A stretch of DNA of 64,000 nucleotides from Rhodococcus ruber (GCF_027270735.1 NZ_JAPWIJ010000011.1:98649-162648), one strand, 5' to 3'. Positions 9,365-20,280 are shown, counted from the first letter of the stretch. Numbers and translations: made by a program. Notes: a model not told the origin generated them from the sequence alone.

Positions 9365-10825
9365 TCAAGAACGCAGCGTGATGCCGTAACGGTCTCTTTT
9401 GCGGTAGATGGTCGCGCGGCTCATGCCCAGCTCCTCCGCCGCCTCGCTCATCGTGATGCCGGGGCGAGTGAGTACGCGGATCATCTCGTCGCGCTCGAAC
9501 GTCTCGATGCGGGTGAGCCGGTGGGTGGTGTGTGAGAGCACCTCCGGCGGTAAGTGTTCGACGCCGATGACGTCGGCGCGAACAGCGGCGTGGTGCATCA
9601 CCGTCGCTACTTCCGCCACGTTGCCCGGCCAGGCGTATTCACGCAGTGCTCGCTCGGCCGCGCCGGTCAGCGTGACGGCCCGGCCACGTACTCGTCCTGC
9701 CAGGTGCAGCGCGAGCGGCGCGATGTCGTCGGGTCGATGCCGAAGTGCGGGCAATTCGACGACCGTGCGCAGCAATCCCGCGAGTGCATGCGGAACGTCG
9801 TCGTAGTTGGATGCCGTCACGGTCACCGGCACGCCTGCTCCCGCCCGGCGCAGAAGCTCGGCCAACGTGTCCGCAGCGCGGGCGGGCAGCCTGTCGACGT
9901 CACGAATGACCACTGCGGTATCGGGTTTCGGCAATTCGGGCGTCCACAGGTCGAGCCAAGATTCGGCGTCACGGGCAGCCGGTGCACCGGCACTGAGGAT
10001 CCGGCCACGGGGCCGCGATGCCCGCAGCGCTCGGGCCAGGACGGTGGCTCGACCCGATCCTGCCTCGCCGACCATCAATACCGAACCATGATCGGCCAGA
10101 GCCGATCTCGCGGTGCCGAACGCGGTGCGCCACGCCGGCGAAAGGTCGTCGACGATGCCGGATCCCGCACCGCTGTGCGCAGTCTCGACCCGGAACACCT
10201 CACCGCGCGGGGCCGGCCGAGGCTGCTGGCCCTGCGATCGCGCAAGCATCATCGCCGAGGTGTTCCCGGCCGCCGATTGAGCAAGGGCCAGAAGCAGATC
10301 CGACGACGACTGCGACCACGTCGTGAGATTGACGCACCCCTCGACCCGGCCGGTCAGTGGATCGAGGACCGGCGCGGCCGCGCAGGTGTACCCGGCCAGG
10401 GACAGTGAATAGTGCTCGTCGGCTCTGACCACCGCGGGCACCCGATCCGCGAGCGCCAGCGCGAGTCCGTTGGTCCCCGTCTGGTCCTCGGCATACGAGA
10501 ACCCGGGTGCCAGATGGACGCGATCGAGTGCGGCGAGGAGTTCGCGGTCGGCGCTCACCCGATCCAGTACGAGACCGTCGGCGTCGGTCAGCATCATCGA
10601 CACCGGCTCGTTCGCCAACGTGTCACGCAGACCGTCGAGCACTTCCCTGCCGCACCGGTAGAACAGGGATTCGCCGTCGTAGGTTCCCGAGAACACGGGA
10701 GCAACCTCGTCCAGCGAGACGCCGTACCGCTGACTGCGGTGCCAGGATGCGAGAAGACGGTGCGAGACGGCAGCGAGGGGCTCCGAGTGGAGTCGGGCTC
10801 GCGCGAGGCCCTCCGATTCAGCCAT
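9365..10825 (-). CDS. AcoR/MimR-like Fis-type activator (GAF + AAA-like + HTH_8)
   Basis: Regulator of 486 aa. The order is a GAF-like sensor region (about residues 55-200), a degenerate AAA domain with GEAGSGRA at 253-260 (Walker A Lys replaced by Arg) and a C-terminal Fis-type helix-turn-helix (TMSEAAEELGMSRATIYRKR, about 458-477). The sigma-54 contact loop GAFTGA is absent, as expected in actinobacteria, which lack RpoN. Relatives (MimR, PrmR-like) activate propane or acetone monooxygenase operons. It is divergent from the amidohydrolase operon, its likely target. I start at ATG giving MAESEGLARA; a longer frame upstream has no ribosome-binding site. Confidence 0.85.
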   Translation of the reverse strand: MAESEGLARARLHSEPLAAVSHRLLASWHRSQRYGVSLDEVAPVFSGTYDGESLFYRCGREVLDGLRDTLANEPVSMMLTDADGLVLDRVSADRELLAALDRVHLAPGFSYAEDQTGTNGLALALADRVPAVVRADEHYSLSLAGYTCAAAPVLDPLTGRVEGCVNLTTWSQSSSDLLLALAQSAAGNTSAMMLARSQGQQPRPAPRGEVFRVETAHSGAGSGIVDDLSPAWRTAFGTARSALADHGSVLMVGEAGSGRATVLARALRASRPRGRILSAGAPAARDAESWLDLWTPELPKPDTAVVIRDVDRLPARAADTLAELLRRAGAGVPVTVTASNYDDVPHALAGLLRTVVELPALRHRPDDIAPLALHLAGRVRGRAVTLTGAAERALREYAWPGNVAEVATVMHHAAVRADVIGVEHLPPEVLSHTTHRLTRIETFERDEMIRVLTRPGITMSEAAEELGMSRATIYRKRDRYGITLRS

Positions 10826-10977
10826 GTGACCCACGTTACATTCGCAGGTCGCAATACCGATCTTTCGATCGTCTCGAATTGAGACAGCGAGAGGCTCTCG
10901 AGGCGGCCCCACCGCCTTACCGTCGTGCACAGGCAAACATGACCCATGTCACGAACCGCACTTTGGGAGGCTCACGC

Positions 10978-12021
10978 ATGTACACGAAAAACGGCGAAAA
11001 CTTCTTCATCGTCGACGCCCACGTCGCCCTGTGGGACGCGCGGCAGGAGAACCAACGCAACATCCACGGCAAGCAGTTCATCGACTGTTTCTACGACTAT
11101 CACCGCAACCTTTCCCCCGAGAGCGAGCTGTGGACGTACGACGAGTACCTCTACCAGGGTGGCGAGCGGCTGATACACGACCTGTTCGACATCGGATACG
11201 TCGATCACGCGATCTTCCAGCCGGCGCACCTCGGGGAGTTCTACAAGACCGGGTTCGGGCAAACGGAGGAAGCGTCGGCACTTGCCGCCGCACATCCGGA
11301 CAAACTGACCTACAACCACCACTTCGACCCGCGTAACGGCGAGCGTGGCCTCGACCAACTGCGTGCCGACGCGGAACGCTTCGGGCTGAAGGGCGTCAAG
11401 CTCTACACCGCCGAGTGGCACGGCGACTCCCGCGGCTACAAGCTCGACGACGACTGGACGCGGCGCTACCTCGAAGTGTGCCGCGAGGTCGGCATCAAGA
11501 ACATCCACGTGCACAAGGGGCCGACCATCCGTCCGCTCGATCGCGATGCATTCGACGTCGCCGATGTCGATCACGTGGCCACCGACTTCACCGATCTGAA
11601 CTTCGTCGTCGAACATTGCGGACTGCCCCGGCTCGAGGATTTCTGCTGGATCGCCACCCAGGAGCCCAACGTGTATGCCGGCCTCGCCGTGGCCATTCCG
11701 TTCATGCACACGCGCCCGAAGTACTTCGGTCAGATCATGGGTGAACTGCTGTACTGGCTCGGCGAGGACCGCATCTTCTTCTCTTCCGACTACGCGCTGT
11801 GGACACCCAAGTGGTTGGTCGAGGGATTCGTCGACTTCCAGATCCACGAGTCCCTCGACGAATACGCGCCCATCACGCTCGAGCAGAAGAAGAAGGTGCT
11901 CGGACTCAACGCCGCCAAGCTCTACGACATCCCGGTGCCCGCCGAGCTGCAGCTGCCCGACGCCGACGAGACCGAGACCGGTCCTCGTCAGCCCGAACGC
12001 GCCGACCTCGCGGCGGTGTGA
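10978..12021 (+). CDS. Amidohydrolase-2 family protein of the propane-monooxygenase accessory type
   Basis: TIM-barrel protein of 347 aa resembling the amidohydrolase encoded in prm/mim alkane-monooxygenase operons; there its role is not firmly known but is tied to building an active enzyme. Conserved stretches include GVKLYTAEWHGDSRG, IKNIHVHKGPTI, FVVEHCGLPR and FFSSDYALW. The usual HxH metal motif is reduced to His15-Val-Ala17 (VDAHVALWD), so metal binding may be altered. I chose the ATG preceded by GGGAGG; another in-frame ATG 39 bp upstream lacks such a site. First gene of a four-gene operon facing the Fis-type activator. Confidence 0.83.
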   Translation: MYTKNGENFFIVDAHVALWDARQENQRNIHGKQFIDCFYDYHRNLSPESELWTYDEYLYQGGERLIHDLFDIGYVDHAIFQPAHLGEFYKTGFGQTEEASALAAAHPDKLTYNHHFDPRNGERGLDQLRADAERFGLKGVKLYTAEWHGDSRGYKLDDDWTRRYLEVCREVGIKNIHVHKGPTIRPLDRDAFDVADVDHVATDFTDLNFVVEHCGLPRLEDFCWIATQEPNVYAGLAVAIPFMHTRPKYFGQIMGELLYWLGEDRIFFSSDYALWTPKWLVEGFVDFQIHESLDEYAPITLEQKKKVLGLNAAKLYDIPVPAELQLPDADETETGPRQPERADLAAV

Positions 12022-12022
12022 G

Positions 12023-12802
12023 ATGACGACCGCTACGTCTACCAGGAAGGACGAGGCGTACACCGCCCTCGGAGTCGTCCTGGATCCCGAATTGGACGAG
12101 CCCATCACCGATCTCGGCTTCGTCCGATCCCTCGAGGTCGACGACGGCACAGTGCACGTTCATCTTCGACTGCCGACGTCGTTCTGTTCGCCGAACTTCG
12201 CGTACCTGATGGCGGGAGACTCCAAGGACGTGCTGACGGCGTTGCCGTGGACCGAGCACGTTCTCGTCGAACTGGACGATCACCACGACTCGGACAAGAT
12301 CAACGCCGGCCTCGCCGCCGACGCAGGTTACCGAGGCACTTTCGGGCACGAGGCCGAGGAGGACCTCGAGGAACTACGAGCGACGTTCCGACGCAAGGCA
12401 TATGTGGCGGCGATGGAACGGTCGCTCATGGCATGGTTGCGTGCCAATCCCGACTCGACCGAAAATGACTTGGCTGCAGTGGTTCTCGGAGATCTAGCGG
12501 ACGATCGCACCTCGACCGCGCTGCTTCGCCGACGTGAGGCACTCGGGCTGAGGGTCGACCCGGCCGCTCCGGCTCTGGTCGATCACACCGGACGCCCGCA
12601 CACCGGAGATCTGACGATGGTGATGCGGCGCGCCCGCGCCACCCGCGTCTCGATCGACGGCAACGCGCACTTCTGTCGTGGATTGCTGCAGACCCGCTAC
12701 CCGGGGTCGGAGGAGCAGCAAGTACCTCGGATGGAAGGCGCGTTCATCCCCCTCACCACCCTCACCGTCCAGCACGGCACTACACAGGAGCAGTCACGAT
12801 GA
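12023..12802 (+). CDS. DUF59 (MIP18/PaaD-like) metal-sulfur assembly protein
   Basis: 259-aa protein with an N-terminal DUF59 domain (DPELDEPITDLGFV at residues 21-34; conserved Cys55 in TSFCSPNF) and a C-terminal extension of about 170 aa that I do not recognise. DUF59 proteins help mature iron-sulfur or other metal centres. A gene of this type sits between the amidohydrolase and alcohol dehydrogenase in propane-monooxygenase clusters, exactly as here. It starts one base after the amidohydrolase stop and shares an ATGA overlap with the next gene, so the three are cotranscribed. Confidence 0.82.
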   Translation: MTTATSTRKDEAYTALGVVLDPELDEPITDLGFVRSLEVDDGTVHVHLRLPTSFCSPNFAYLMAGDSKDVLTALPWTEHVLVELDDHHDSDKINAGLAADAGYRGTFGHEAEEDLEELRATFRRKAYVAAMERSLMAWLRANPDSTENDLAAVVLGDLADDRTSTALLRRREALGLRVDPAAPALVDHTGRPHTGDLTMVMRRARATRVSIDGNAHFCRGLLQTRYPGSEEQQVPRMEGAFIPLTTLTVQHGTTQEQSR

Positions 12803-13833
12803 GCACGATGCGCGCAGTCCAGGTGGTCGGGTACCACAAGAATCTGGAGATGACCGAGGTTCCGATTCCGGAAGTACAGGGCCCGCTCGACGTCATCGTC
12901 AAGATCGGCGGGGCCGGCGTGTGCCGCACCGATCTGCACATCCTCGAAGGCCAATGGGCCGAAAAGTCCGGCGTCACACTGCCGTACACGATCGGGCACG
13001 AGAATGCCGGGTGGGTCCATGCCGTCGGCTCGGCCGTCACCAACGTGCGCGAGGGCGACAAGGTGATCCTGCATCCACTGGTGACGTGCGGGTTGTGCCG
13101 CGCCTGCCGATCCGGAGACGATGTCCATTGCGAGACGAGCGATTTCCCCGGCATCGACACCAACGGCGGGTACGCGGATTATCTGCGGACCAACGCCAGG
13201 ACAGTCGTGAAGATCGACGATTCACTCGAACCGTCCGCCGTAGCCGCACTGGCCGATGCCGGCCTGACGGCCTATCACGCGGCCGCGAAGGCGGCCAGGC
13301 GACTGACACCGCGAGACAAGTGCGTCGTCATCGGAGCAGGCGGTTTGGGCCACATCGGCATTCAGGTGCTCGAGGCGCTGTCCCCGGCCGAGTTGATCGT
13401 CATCGACCGCAATGCCGATGCCGTGAAGCTGGCGCTCACCCTGGGCGCAGATCACGCGGTGGTCGCCGACGGCAGTCAGGTCGATCAGGTCATGGAACTC
13501 ACCCGCGGCTTCGGGGCCGAGGTGGTACTCGACTTCGTCGGCGAGAACGGCTCCACCGCAGAAGGATTGGCGATGACCAGGCGGGCCGGTGACTATCACG
13601 TCATCGGGTACGGCGAGAACGTCGACGTGCCGACCATCGACCTGGTCTCGGCGGAGAAGAACATCGTCGGCAATCTCGTCGGGTCCTACAACGACCTGTG
13701 CGATCTGATGTCCCTCGCCGCACGCGGTGCCGTCAACCTGCACACGCAGACCTACGCACTGGACGACTTTCAGAGTGCGATCGACGACCTCGACAACGGA
13801 CGGGTTCGCGGACGCGCGATTCTCGTACCGTGA
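12799..13833 (+). CDS. Zinc-dependent NAD-linked alcohol dehydrogenase (PrmE-like)
   Basis: Medium-chain dehydrogenase, 344 aa. Likely catalytic zinc ligands are Cys42, His67 (GHENAGW) and Asp153 (LADAGLTAYH); Asp as third ligand resembles secondary alcohol dehydrogenases. Structural zinc cysteines are 97, 100, 103 and 111. The Rossmann motif GAGGLG is at 179-184, and Asp203 (VIDRN) favours NAD over NADP. In propane-oxidising clusters the equivalent enzyme oxidises 2-propanol to acetone, so a secondary alcohol is a reasonable substrate here. It overlaps the DUF59 gene (ATGA). Confidence 0.88.
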   Translation: MSTMRAVQVVGYHKNLEMTEVPIPEVQGPLDVIVKIGGAGVCRTDLHILEGQWAEKSGVTLPYTIGHENAGWVHAVGSAVTNVREGDKVILHPLVTCGLCRACRSGDDVHCETSDFPGIDTNGGYADYLRTNARTVVKIDDSLEPSAVAALADAGLTAYHAAAKAARRLTPRDKCVVIGAGGLGHIGIQVLEALSPAELIVIDRNADAVKLALTLGADHAVVADGSQVDQVMELTRGFGAEVVLDFVGENGSTAEGLAMTRRAGDYHVIGYGENVDVPTIDLVSAEKNIVGNLVGSYNDLCDLMSLAARGAVNLHTQTYALDDFQSAIDDLDNGRVRGRAILVP

Positions 13834-13879
13834 AACCGGGTAGTACCCACCAGCATCACACCGACTAGAAGGAGCAACG

Positions 13880-14203
13880 TTGATCTTCATCACCGCCAAG
13901 TTCAAGGTCAAGCCTGAGCACGCCGACAACTGGCCCGAGATCTCACGCGATTTCACCGAAGCGTGCCAGGCCGAAGAAGGATGTCTCTGGTACTTCTGGT
14001 CGCGTACCCTCGACGACCCGACCGAGTACGTCCTGGTGGAGGCGTTCAAGGATCCCGATGCCGGTGCGACGCACGTGAACTCGGATCACTTCGAGCAGGC
14101 CCAGAAGGATCTCCCGCCGTACCTGCAGGAGACGCCGAAGATCATCAGCCAAGAGGTGGACGGCACCGACTGGAACGAACTGGGCGAGCTCGCGGTCGAC
14201 TAG
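13880..14203 (+). CDS. ABM-domain protein (antibiotic biosynthesis monooxygenase fold)
   Basis: Small dimeric ferredoxin-like alpha/beta-barrel protein, 107 aa (MIFITAKFKVKPEHADNW ... CLWYFWSRTLDD ... YVLVEAFKD). The family includes cofactor-free monooxygenases and haem-degrading enzymes; no specific reaction can be assigned. The start is a TTG with a strong AAGGAG 5 nt upstream, better than any ATG or GTG nearby. It follows the alcohol dehydrogenase by 46 bp on the same strand and probably belongs to the same operon. I do not recall it as a standard member of prm clusters. Confidence 0.8.
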   Translation: MIFITAKFKVKPEHADNWPEISRDFTEACQAEEGCLWYFWSRTLDDPTEYVLVEAFKDPDAGATHVNSDHFEQAQKDLPPYLQETPKIISQEVDGTDWNELGELAVD

Positions 14204-14212
14204 TTCGTTCAG

Positions 14213-15115
14213 CTAGGGCCGTTGACGATCCCGGACCACCTGGCCCAGCGTCACGATGGCGTCGGCGAACTGCCCGGGCAACTCCTGAGGCGGGTTGTGG
14301 CCGCAATCGACCTGACGAACATCGATCAGATCGGTGAAGTGCGACGCGTGGTCCGGGCTGCCGTACAGCGAGGCGACGGTGTCCTCGGGCGGATCGATCA
14401 CGACCGTGGGCACCGTGATCCTCGGCTGCTGTGTCAGCAATTCTTGCGTTTCTGCATAGGCGGCGTCCCCGCCCTCGACGCCGTATCGGTGCCGGTAGGA
14501 ATGCACGGTCACGTCCACGAAGTCGGGGTTGTCGAAAGAGGGTGCAGTGGCTGCGAATTCGGAGTCACCGAACCGCCAGGTAGGCGACCAATCCGTCCAC
14601 AGCGTCTGTGCGATTTCTGCGCGGTAGGCCGCCAGCCCGGCCCGGCCCCGCTCGGAGTGCAGGTAGTACTGGTACCAGTACCGCTTCTCGAGGTGTGGCA
14701 GCACCGGCGTGGACACAGCGGCAGCGATGTCCTGGACCAGATATCCGGAGACGCTCACCAGGCCCGACACCAGCTCCGGCCACAGCGCGGCGACGACGCA
14801 CGCTGCTCGCCCACCCCAGTCGTAGCCCGCGACGATGGGCTCGTTCAGCTCCAGCGCGATGATCAATTCACGGAGGTCGTGGCCGATTGCGGCCTGCTCA
14901 CCGGAGCGCATCGTGTCCGCGTCAACGAACCGGGTCGGTCCGAAGCCGCGCAGGTACGGCACCACCACGTCGTAACCGGACTCGGCGAGCAGCCTGGCGA
15001 CGTCGTCGTAACTGCGCGGGTCGTACGGAAAACCGTGCAACAACACCACCGAGCGGCCCGCCGGATCACCGACGCGGTCGAACGACACATCCAGCACCCC
15101 TGCGCGAATCATCAT
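14213..15115 (-). CDS. Alpha/beta hydrolase, epoxide hydrolase / haloalkane dehalogenase type
   Basis: 300-aa alpha/beta-hydrolase. The oxyanion motif HGFP is at 27-30. The nucleophile elbow reads GYDWGG with Asp99, the feature of epoxide hydrolases and dehalogenases rather than serine esterases. A C-terminal His in DCGHNPPQE completes the triad. No signal peptide. It lies tail to tail with the ABM gene, 9 bp apart. Its substrate is unknown; an epoxide from the neighbouring oxidation cluster is possible but only suggested by proximity. Confidence 0.82.
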   Translation of the reverse strand: MMIRAGVLDVSFDRVGDPAGRSVVLLHGFPYDPRSYDDVARLLAESGYDVVVPYLRGFGPTRFVDADTMRSGEQAAIGHDLRELIIALELNEPIVAGYDWGGRAACVVAALWPELVSGLVSVSGYLVQDIAAAVSTPVLPHLEKRYWYQYYLHSERGRAGLAAYRAEIAQTLWTDWSPTWRFGDSEFAATAPSFDNPDFVDVTVHSYRHRYGVEGGDAAYAETQELLTQQPRITVPTVVIDPPEDTVASLYGSPDHASHFTDLIDVRQVDCGHNPPQELPGQFADAIVTLGQVVRDRQRP

Positions 15116-15145
15116 CGGTCCATGTTCGCATTGTGGGGCCGAGGG

Positions 15146-15934
15146 TCAGCTGCTCAACACGTCCTCCATACCGGGAGCGAGGACGTCGGACAGGTCGGTC
15201 CATGGGACGGTGATCGTGATGAGGCCGATGCCGTAGGAACCCACCTGATAGTCCCCGAAGTGAATGTTCATCCCCTCCGGTGATGCCGTCCAGTTGCCGA
15301 AGTTGGCCACTGTCGGCTCGATGCCCGGGCGCTCGAAGTTCTCGCCTGCCCGGGTGGTCGGCAGAATCTCCGCTGCTCGTTCGGACAGCCTGGCCAGACC
15401 GGAATCCAGGTCGGTGAAGGCATCGCCGAGAGAGATCGGTTGCGCGGTGTCGGCGTCGATCGTCACGGTCGCAAGCAGTGAATTACCGTGCGCTCCGGGC
15501 GGAACGGCGATCCAATCGGTGATCTGTTCGGCACTGATCACGCGTCGCCCGACGTAGGTCGCACCCGTCGAGTAGCCGTCGCTGAGGGCGAAGTCGTATC
15601 CGTAGTCGCCGTCGATCTGATCTTGGAGCGCAGCGCGCATCGACTCGTTGAATTCCGCCGTCACGGCGGGATCCCCACCACTGAGCTGCGGAATGGCGAC
15701 GTCGTAGGTGGCATGCTCCGTCGATCCGGTGATCCGAGTGCTGCCGACGACGTACGGCTCGACGGCATTCGAGGTAGTGGGCGGAGTTGTACTCGTCGGC
15801 TCGGCGCTCTCGGCCGTAACCGGTGCAGCGGTGGTCGTCGGCGCTGACACCGACGTGGCGGTTCCCGAGGTGGAGCAGCCCGCCAGAGCCGCGGTCACTG
15901 CGAGTGCAACGGTCATCGAGCCGATACGAGTCAT
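15146..15934 (-). CDS. Lipoprotein with DUF3298/RsiV-like domain
   Basis: 262-aa predicted lipoprotein: signal peptide MTRIGSMTVALAVTAALAGC with lipobox LAGC, a Thr/Ser/Pro-rich linker (about residues 23-60), then a domain resembling DUF3298 (YDVAIPQLSGGDP; SLGDAFTD, a usual RsiV C-terminal motif). RsiV-type domains can bind lysozyme or act in anti-sigma signalling, but no sigma factor gene is adjacent, so this is likely a free cell-envelope lipoprotein. It sits 30 bp upstream of the hydrolase gene on the same strand and may be cotranscribed. Confidence 0.75.
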   Translation of the reverse strand: MTRIGSMTVALAVTAALAGCSTSGTATSVSAPTTTAAPVTAESAEPTSTTPPTTSNAVEPYVVGSTRITGSTEHATYDVAIPQLSGGDPAVTAEFNESMRAALQDQIDGDYGYDFALSDGYSTGATYVGRRVISAEQITDWIAVPPGAHGNSLLATVTIDADTAQPISLGDAFTDLDSGLARLSERAAEILPTTRAGENFERPGIEPTVANFGNWTASPEGMNIHFGDYQVGSYGIGLITITVPWTDLSDVLAPGMEDVLSS

Positions 15935-16053
15935 GACCGACCTTAACCGCGGGCAGCTCGATCGACCACGACAAAGCCCGACATGCGAGGCAACTCCGCT
16001 GTTAGCGTCGAACAGATCAGGGCATCGACCGGTCCACGCTCGGAGGGAGTTCG

Positions 16054-16407
16054 ATGAGAACGACGAGCATCATCACCAATCTGCGGGTACCGAACGTCGA
16101 CGCGGCCAAGTCGTTCTACTCCGAGTTCCTCGGTCTGGCTTCGGAGGAGTTCGATATGGGGTGGGTCGCGCGGCTGACGTCGCCCGATCGCCCGGTCAGC
16201 GTTCAACTGGTGACCGGAGATGTCAGCGCACCGGAGGATTCGGTGCTGTCGGCGCTCACCGACGATGTCGACGGCGCGTACGCCGAAGCGCAGAAACTGG
16301 GCTACGAGATCGTGTACCCGTTGACCACCGAGCCATGGGGTGTGCGCCGCTTCTTCGTTCGCGCTCCCGACGGCAATGTCATCAACATCGCGTATCACCG
16401 GGACTGA
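16054..16407 (+). CDS. VOC family (glyoxalase/bleomycin-resistance fold) protein
   Basis: 117-aa single vicinal-oxygen-chelate domain protein with paired beta-alpha-beta-beta-beta modules: ITNLRVPNVDAAKSFYSEFL at the start and GVRRFFVRAPDGNVINIAYH at the end. Metal ligand positions are only partly conserved, so catalysis cannot be assumed. GGAGGGAG lies 6-13 nt before the ATG. Its neighbours are a divergent lipoprotein gene and a convergent groEL gene, which do not hint at a role. Confidence 0.82.
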   Translation: MRTTSIITNLRVPNVDAAKSFYSEFLGLASEEFDMGWVARLTSPDRPVSVQLVTGDVSAPEDSVLSALTDDVDGAYAEAQKLGYEIVYPLTTEPWGVRRFFVRAPDGNVINIAYHRD

Positions 16408-16471
16408 CTGCTTCGGAATCGTGTGCAGCTGACCGCGCTGAGCACGGCTGGTTGCACCCGATTCGAACGAA

Positions 16472-16503
16472 AAAGCCCGACCCCGCGGAGCGGAGTCGGG
16501 CTT
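16472..16503 (-). terminator. Intrinsic terminator of groEL
   Basis: Read on the minus strand, a GC-rich hairpin (arms AGCCCGACTCCG and CGGGGTCGGGCT around a short loop) is followed by a run of T residues. It lies about 20 bp beyond the groEL stop. It also lies beyond the convergent VOC gene and may serve both. Confidence 0.8.
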
Positions 16504-16522
16504 CTTCAGTGCAACAAGGGAC

Positions 16523-18282
<1,760 letters not shown>

Positions 18283-18290
18283 CTGCATTT

Positions 18291-18317
18291 CTAGCACTCG
18301 ACCATGGCGAGTGCAAG
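18291..18317 (-). promoter_or_regulatory. CIRCE element 2 (HrcA operator)
   Basis: Second, slightly more degenerate copy: CTAGCACTC-N9-GAGTGCAAG. It starts 8 bp from the first copy, so two HrcA dimers would bind side by side on the groEL promoter. Confidence 0.82.
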
Positions 18318-18551
18318 GTCGTCCGCCGCCAGCGAATCACCGCACCCCATGCTCGACGCCTCCGCGCGACGCAGTCTCGAGCAGATGCTCAGCCGAGCCG
18401 CCATTCGTCACGCACTGTTCACACCCGTACGCGTTGTTAACATCCGAATACTGTGCATGGAACCCTCGACGCTAATACCGTTGAGCGACAACACCTTCGA
18501 CGTCACAAAATTCGGACAAAACCCTACAAATCCGACAGCAAGGATCGAAAC

Positions 18552-20033
18552 ATGTCCGATACGGTCGACACCTCGTACGACAACTCGGCGATGGACCACG
18601 AGGAAGAGGGCTACCACAAGGGCCTCAAACCTCGGCAGTTGCAGATGATCGCGATCGGCGGCGCCATCGGCACCGGCCTGTTCCTCGGCGCGGGCGGACG
18701 CCTCGCCAGCGCCGGGCCCGGCCTCTTCCTCGCCTACGCTCTTTGCGGAATCTTCGTCTTCTTCATTCTGCGCGCCCTCGGCGAGCTGGTACTACACCGT
18801 CCGTCTTCGGGCAGTTTCGTCTCCTACGCGCGTGAGTTCTTCGGCGAGAAGGCCGCTTTCGTCGCCGGGTGGATGTACTTCCTGAACTGGGCGATGACGG
18901 CCATCGTCGACGTCACCGCCATCGCGACGTACATGCACTACTGGGGCAGTTTCGAGGTGATCCCCCAGTGGGCCATCGCCTTGATCGCACTGGTCATCGT
19001 CATGAGCTTGAACCTCGTCTCGGTCAAGTGGTTCGGCGAGATGGAGTTCTGGGCGGCCATCATCAAGGTCATCGCGTTGGTGACGTTCCTGATCGTGGGC
19101 GTCGTGTTCCTCGCAGGCCGGATCCCCGTCGGTACCCAGATGCCGGGCATCAGTCTCATCACCGACAACGGCGGCTTGTTCCCGTCGGGCGCGTGGCCGC
19201 TGGTCATCGTCATCTCGGGTGTCGTTTTCGCCTATGCCGCAGTGGAATTGGTAGGCACAGCGGCAGGTGAGACCGAGAACCCGGAGAAGATCATGCCGCG
19301 GGCGATCAACTCGGTCATCGCACGTATTGCACTGTTCTACGTCGGGTCGCTCGTACTGCTCGCACTGCTGATGCCGTACACCGCGTACCAGTCCGGCACC
19401 TCACCGTTCGTGACGTTCTTCTCGAGCATCGGCCTCGGCGGTGCGGGCACCATCATGAACATCGTGGTGCTCACCGCGGCACTGTCGTCCCTGAACGCCG
19501 GCCTGTACTCGACCGGCCGCATCCTGCGGTCGATGGCGATGAACGGCAGCGCGCCGGAGTTCACCAAGAAGATGACCAAGGGCGGGGTGCCGTTCGGCGG
19601 CATTCTGCTCACTTGCTTCATCACCCTGTTCGGTGTCGCCCTCAACGCGATCGCCCCCGGCGAGGCGTTCGAGATCGTGCTGAACATGTCTGCACTGGGC
19701 ATCATCGCCAGCTGGGCAACCATCGTGCTGTGCCAGATCCAGCTGTACCGCTGGTCCAAGAAGGGCATCGTGGAGCGGCCCAAGTTCCGCCTCTTCGGCG
19801 CGCCGTACACCAGCTACGCGACGCTGGTGTTCCTGTTCGGCGTGCTGGTACTGATGGCCTTCGACGCTCCAATTGGGTCGTGGACCATCGCCACCCTGGT
19901 GGTCATCATTCCCGCGCTGATCGGTGGCTGGTACCTGGTACGCACCAAGGTCCTCACCGTCGCCGAGGAACGCCTGGGCTACACCGGTCAGTACCCGGTG
20001 GTGGCCAACCGTCCGACCGAACCGGAGGAGTGA
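18552..20033 (+). CDS. L-asparagine-type amino-acid permease, second copy (APC family)
   Basis: 493-aa, twelve-segment APC permease, closely similar along its length to the permease in the aspA operon (shared blocks include [34 protein letters not shown] and [18 protein letters not shown]). Mycobacteria also carry two such genes (ansP1, ansP2). It stands alone, divergent from groEL and followed by a terminator. The ATG giving [10 protein letters not shown] is supported by AAGGA 7 nt upstream; the longer frame upstream is non-homologous. The substrate is probably asparagine, but another polar amino acid is possible. Confidence 0.9.
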   Translation: MSDTVDTSYDNSAMDHEEEGYHKGLKPRQLQMIAIGGAIGTGLFLGAGGRLASAGPGLFLAYALCGIFVFFILRALGELVLHRPSSGSFVSYAREFFGEKAAFVAGWMYFLNWAMTAIVDVTAIATYMHYWGSFEVIPQWAIALIALVIVMSLNLVSVKWFGEMEFWAAIIKVIALVTFLIVGVVFLAGRIPVGTQMPGISLITDNGGLFPSGAWPLVIVISGVVFAYAAVELVGTAAGETENPEKIMPRAINSVIARIALFYVGSLVLLALLMPYTAYQSGTSPFVTFFSSIGLGGAGTIMNIVVLTAALSSLNAGLYSTGRILRSMAMNGSAPEFTKKMTKGGVPFGGILLTCFITLFGVALNAIAPGEAFEIVLNMSALGIIASWATIVLCQIQLYRWSKKGIVERPKFRLFGAPYTSYATLVFLFGVLVLMAFDAPIGSWTIATLVVIIPALIGGWYLVRTKVLTVAEERLGYTGQYPVVANRPTEPEE

Positions 20034-20053
20034 CCCTTACACACCCCGAGGAA

Positions 20054-20086
20054 CAGGGCCCCGCATCGAGTCGATGCGGGGCCCTG
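20054..20086 (+). terminator. Strong terminator hairpin after the permease gene
   Basis: Perfect 16-nt complementary arms, CAGGGCCCCGCATCGA and its inverse, separated by one base; in RNA the innermost bases will open into a small loop. It starts 20 bp after the permease stop. No U-tract follows. Confidence 0.75.
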
Positions 20087-20092
20087 CTCATG

Positions 20093-20112
20093 CCGTCAAG
20101 ATGTCTTGACGG
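20093..20112. promoter_or_regulatory. Perfect 20-bp palindrome, possible operator
   Basis: CCGTCAAGATGTCTTGACGG, two 9-bp arms around TG, immediately after the permease terminator and about 170 bp before the secreted-protein gene. The compact, uninterrupted symmetry is more like a protein-binding site than a second terminator, but no cognate regulator is adjacent. Confidence 0.4.
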
Positions 20113-20280
20113 CCGATGGTCACTGTAATGATGCGGCCCGAGGAACTGCCCCTGTGCTTCGAGTGCGCGAACCCGGGCCGTCGGATGGCCGATTCTCGAT
20201 ATAACGAGTCCAGCATCAGCGCACGTGGCAGCATCAGACAAATCGGTCGGGAGCCGAACAAAACGAAAGCAGCCCACCAC

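Noticed and set aside
9365..10825. Sigma-54-dependent activator
   Set aside because: Although related to NtrC-like proteins, it lacks the GAFTGA loop and has a degenerate Walker A; sigma-54 is absent in this lineage.
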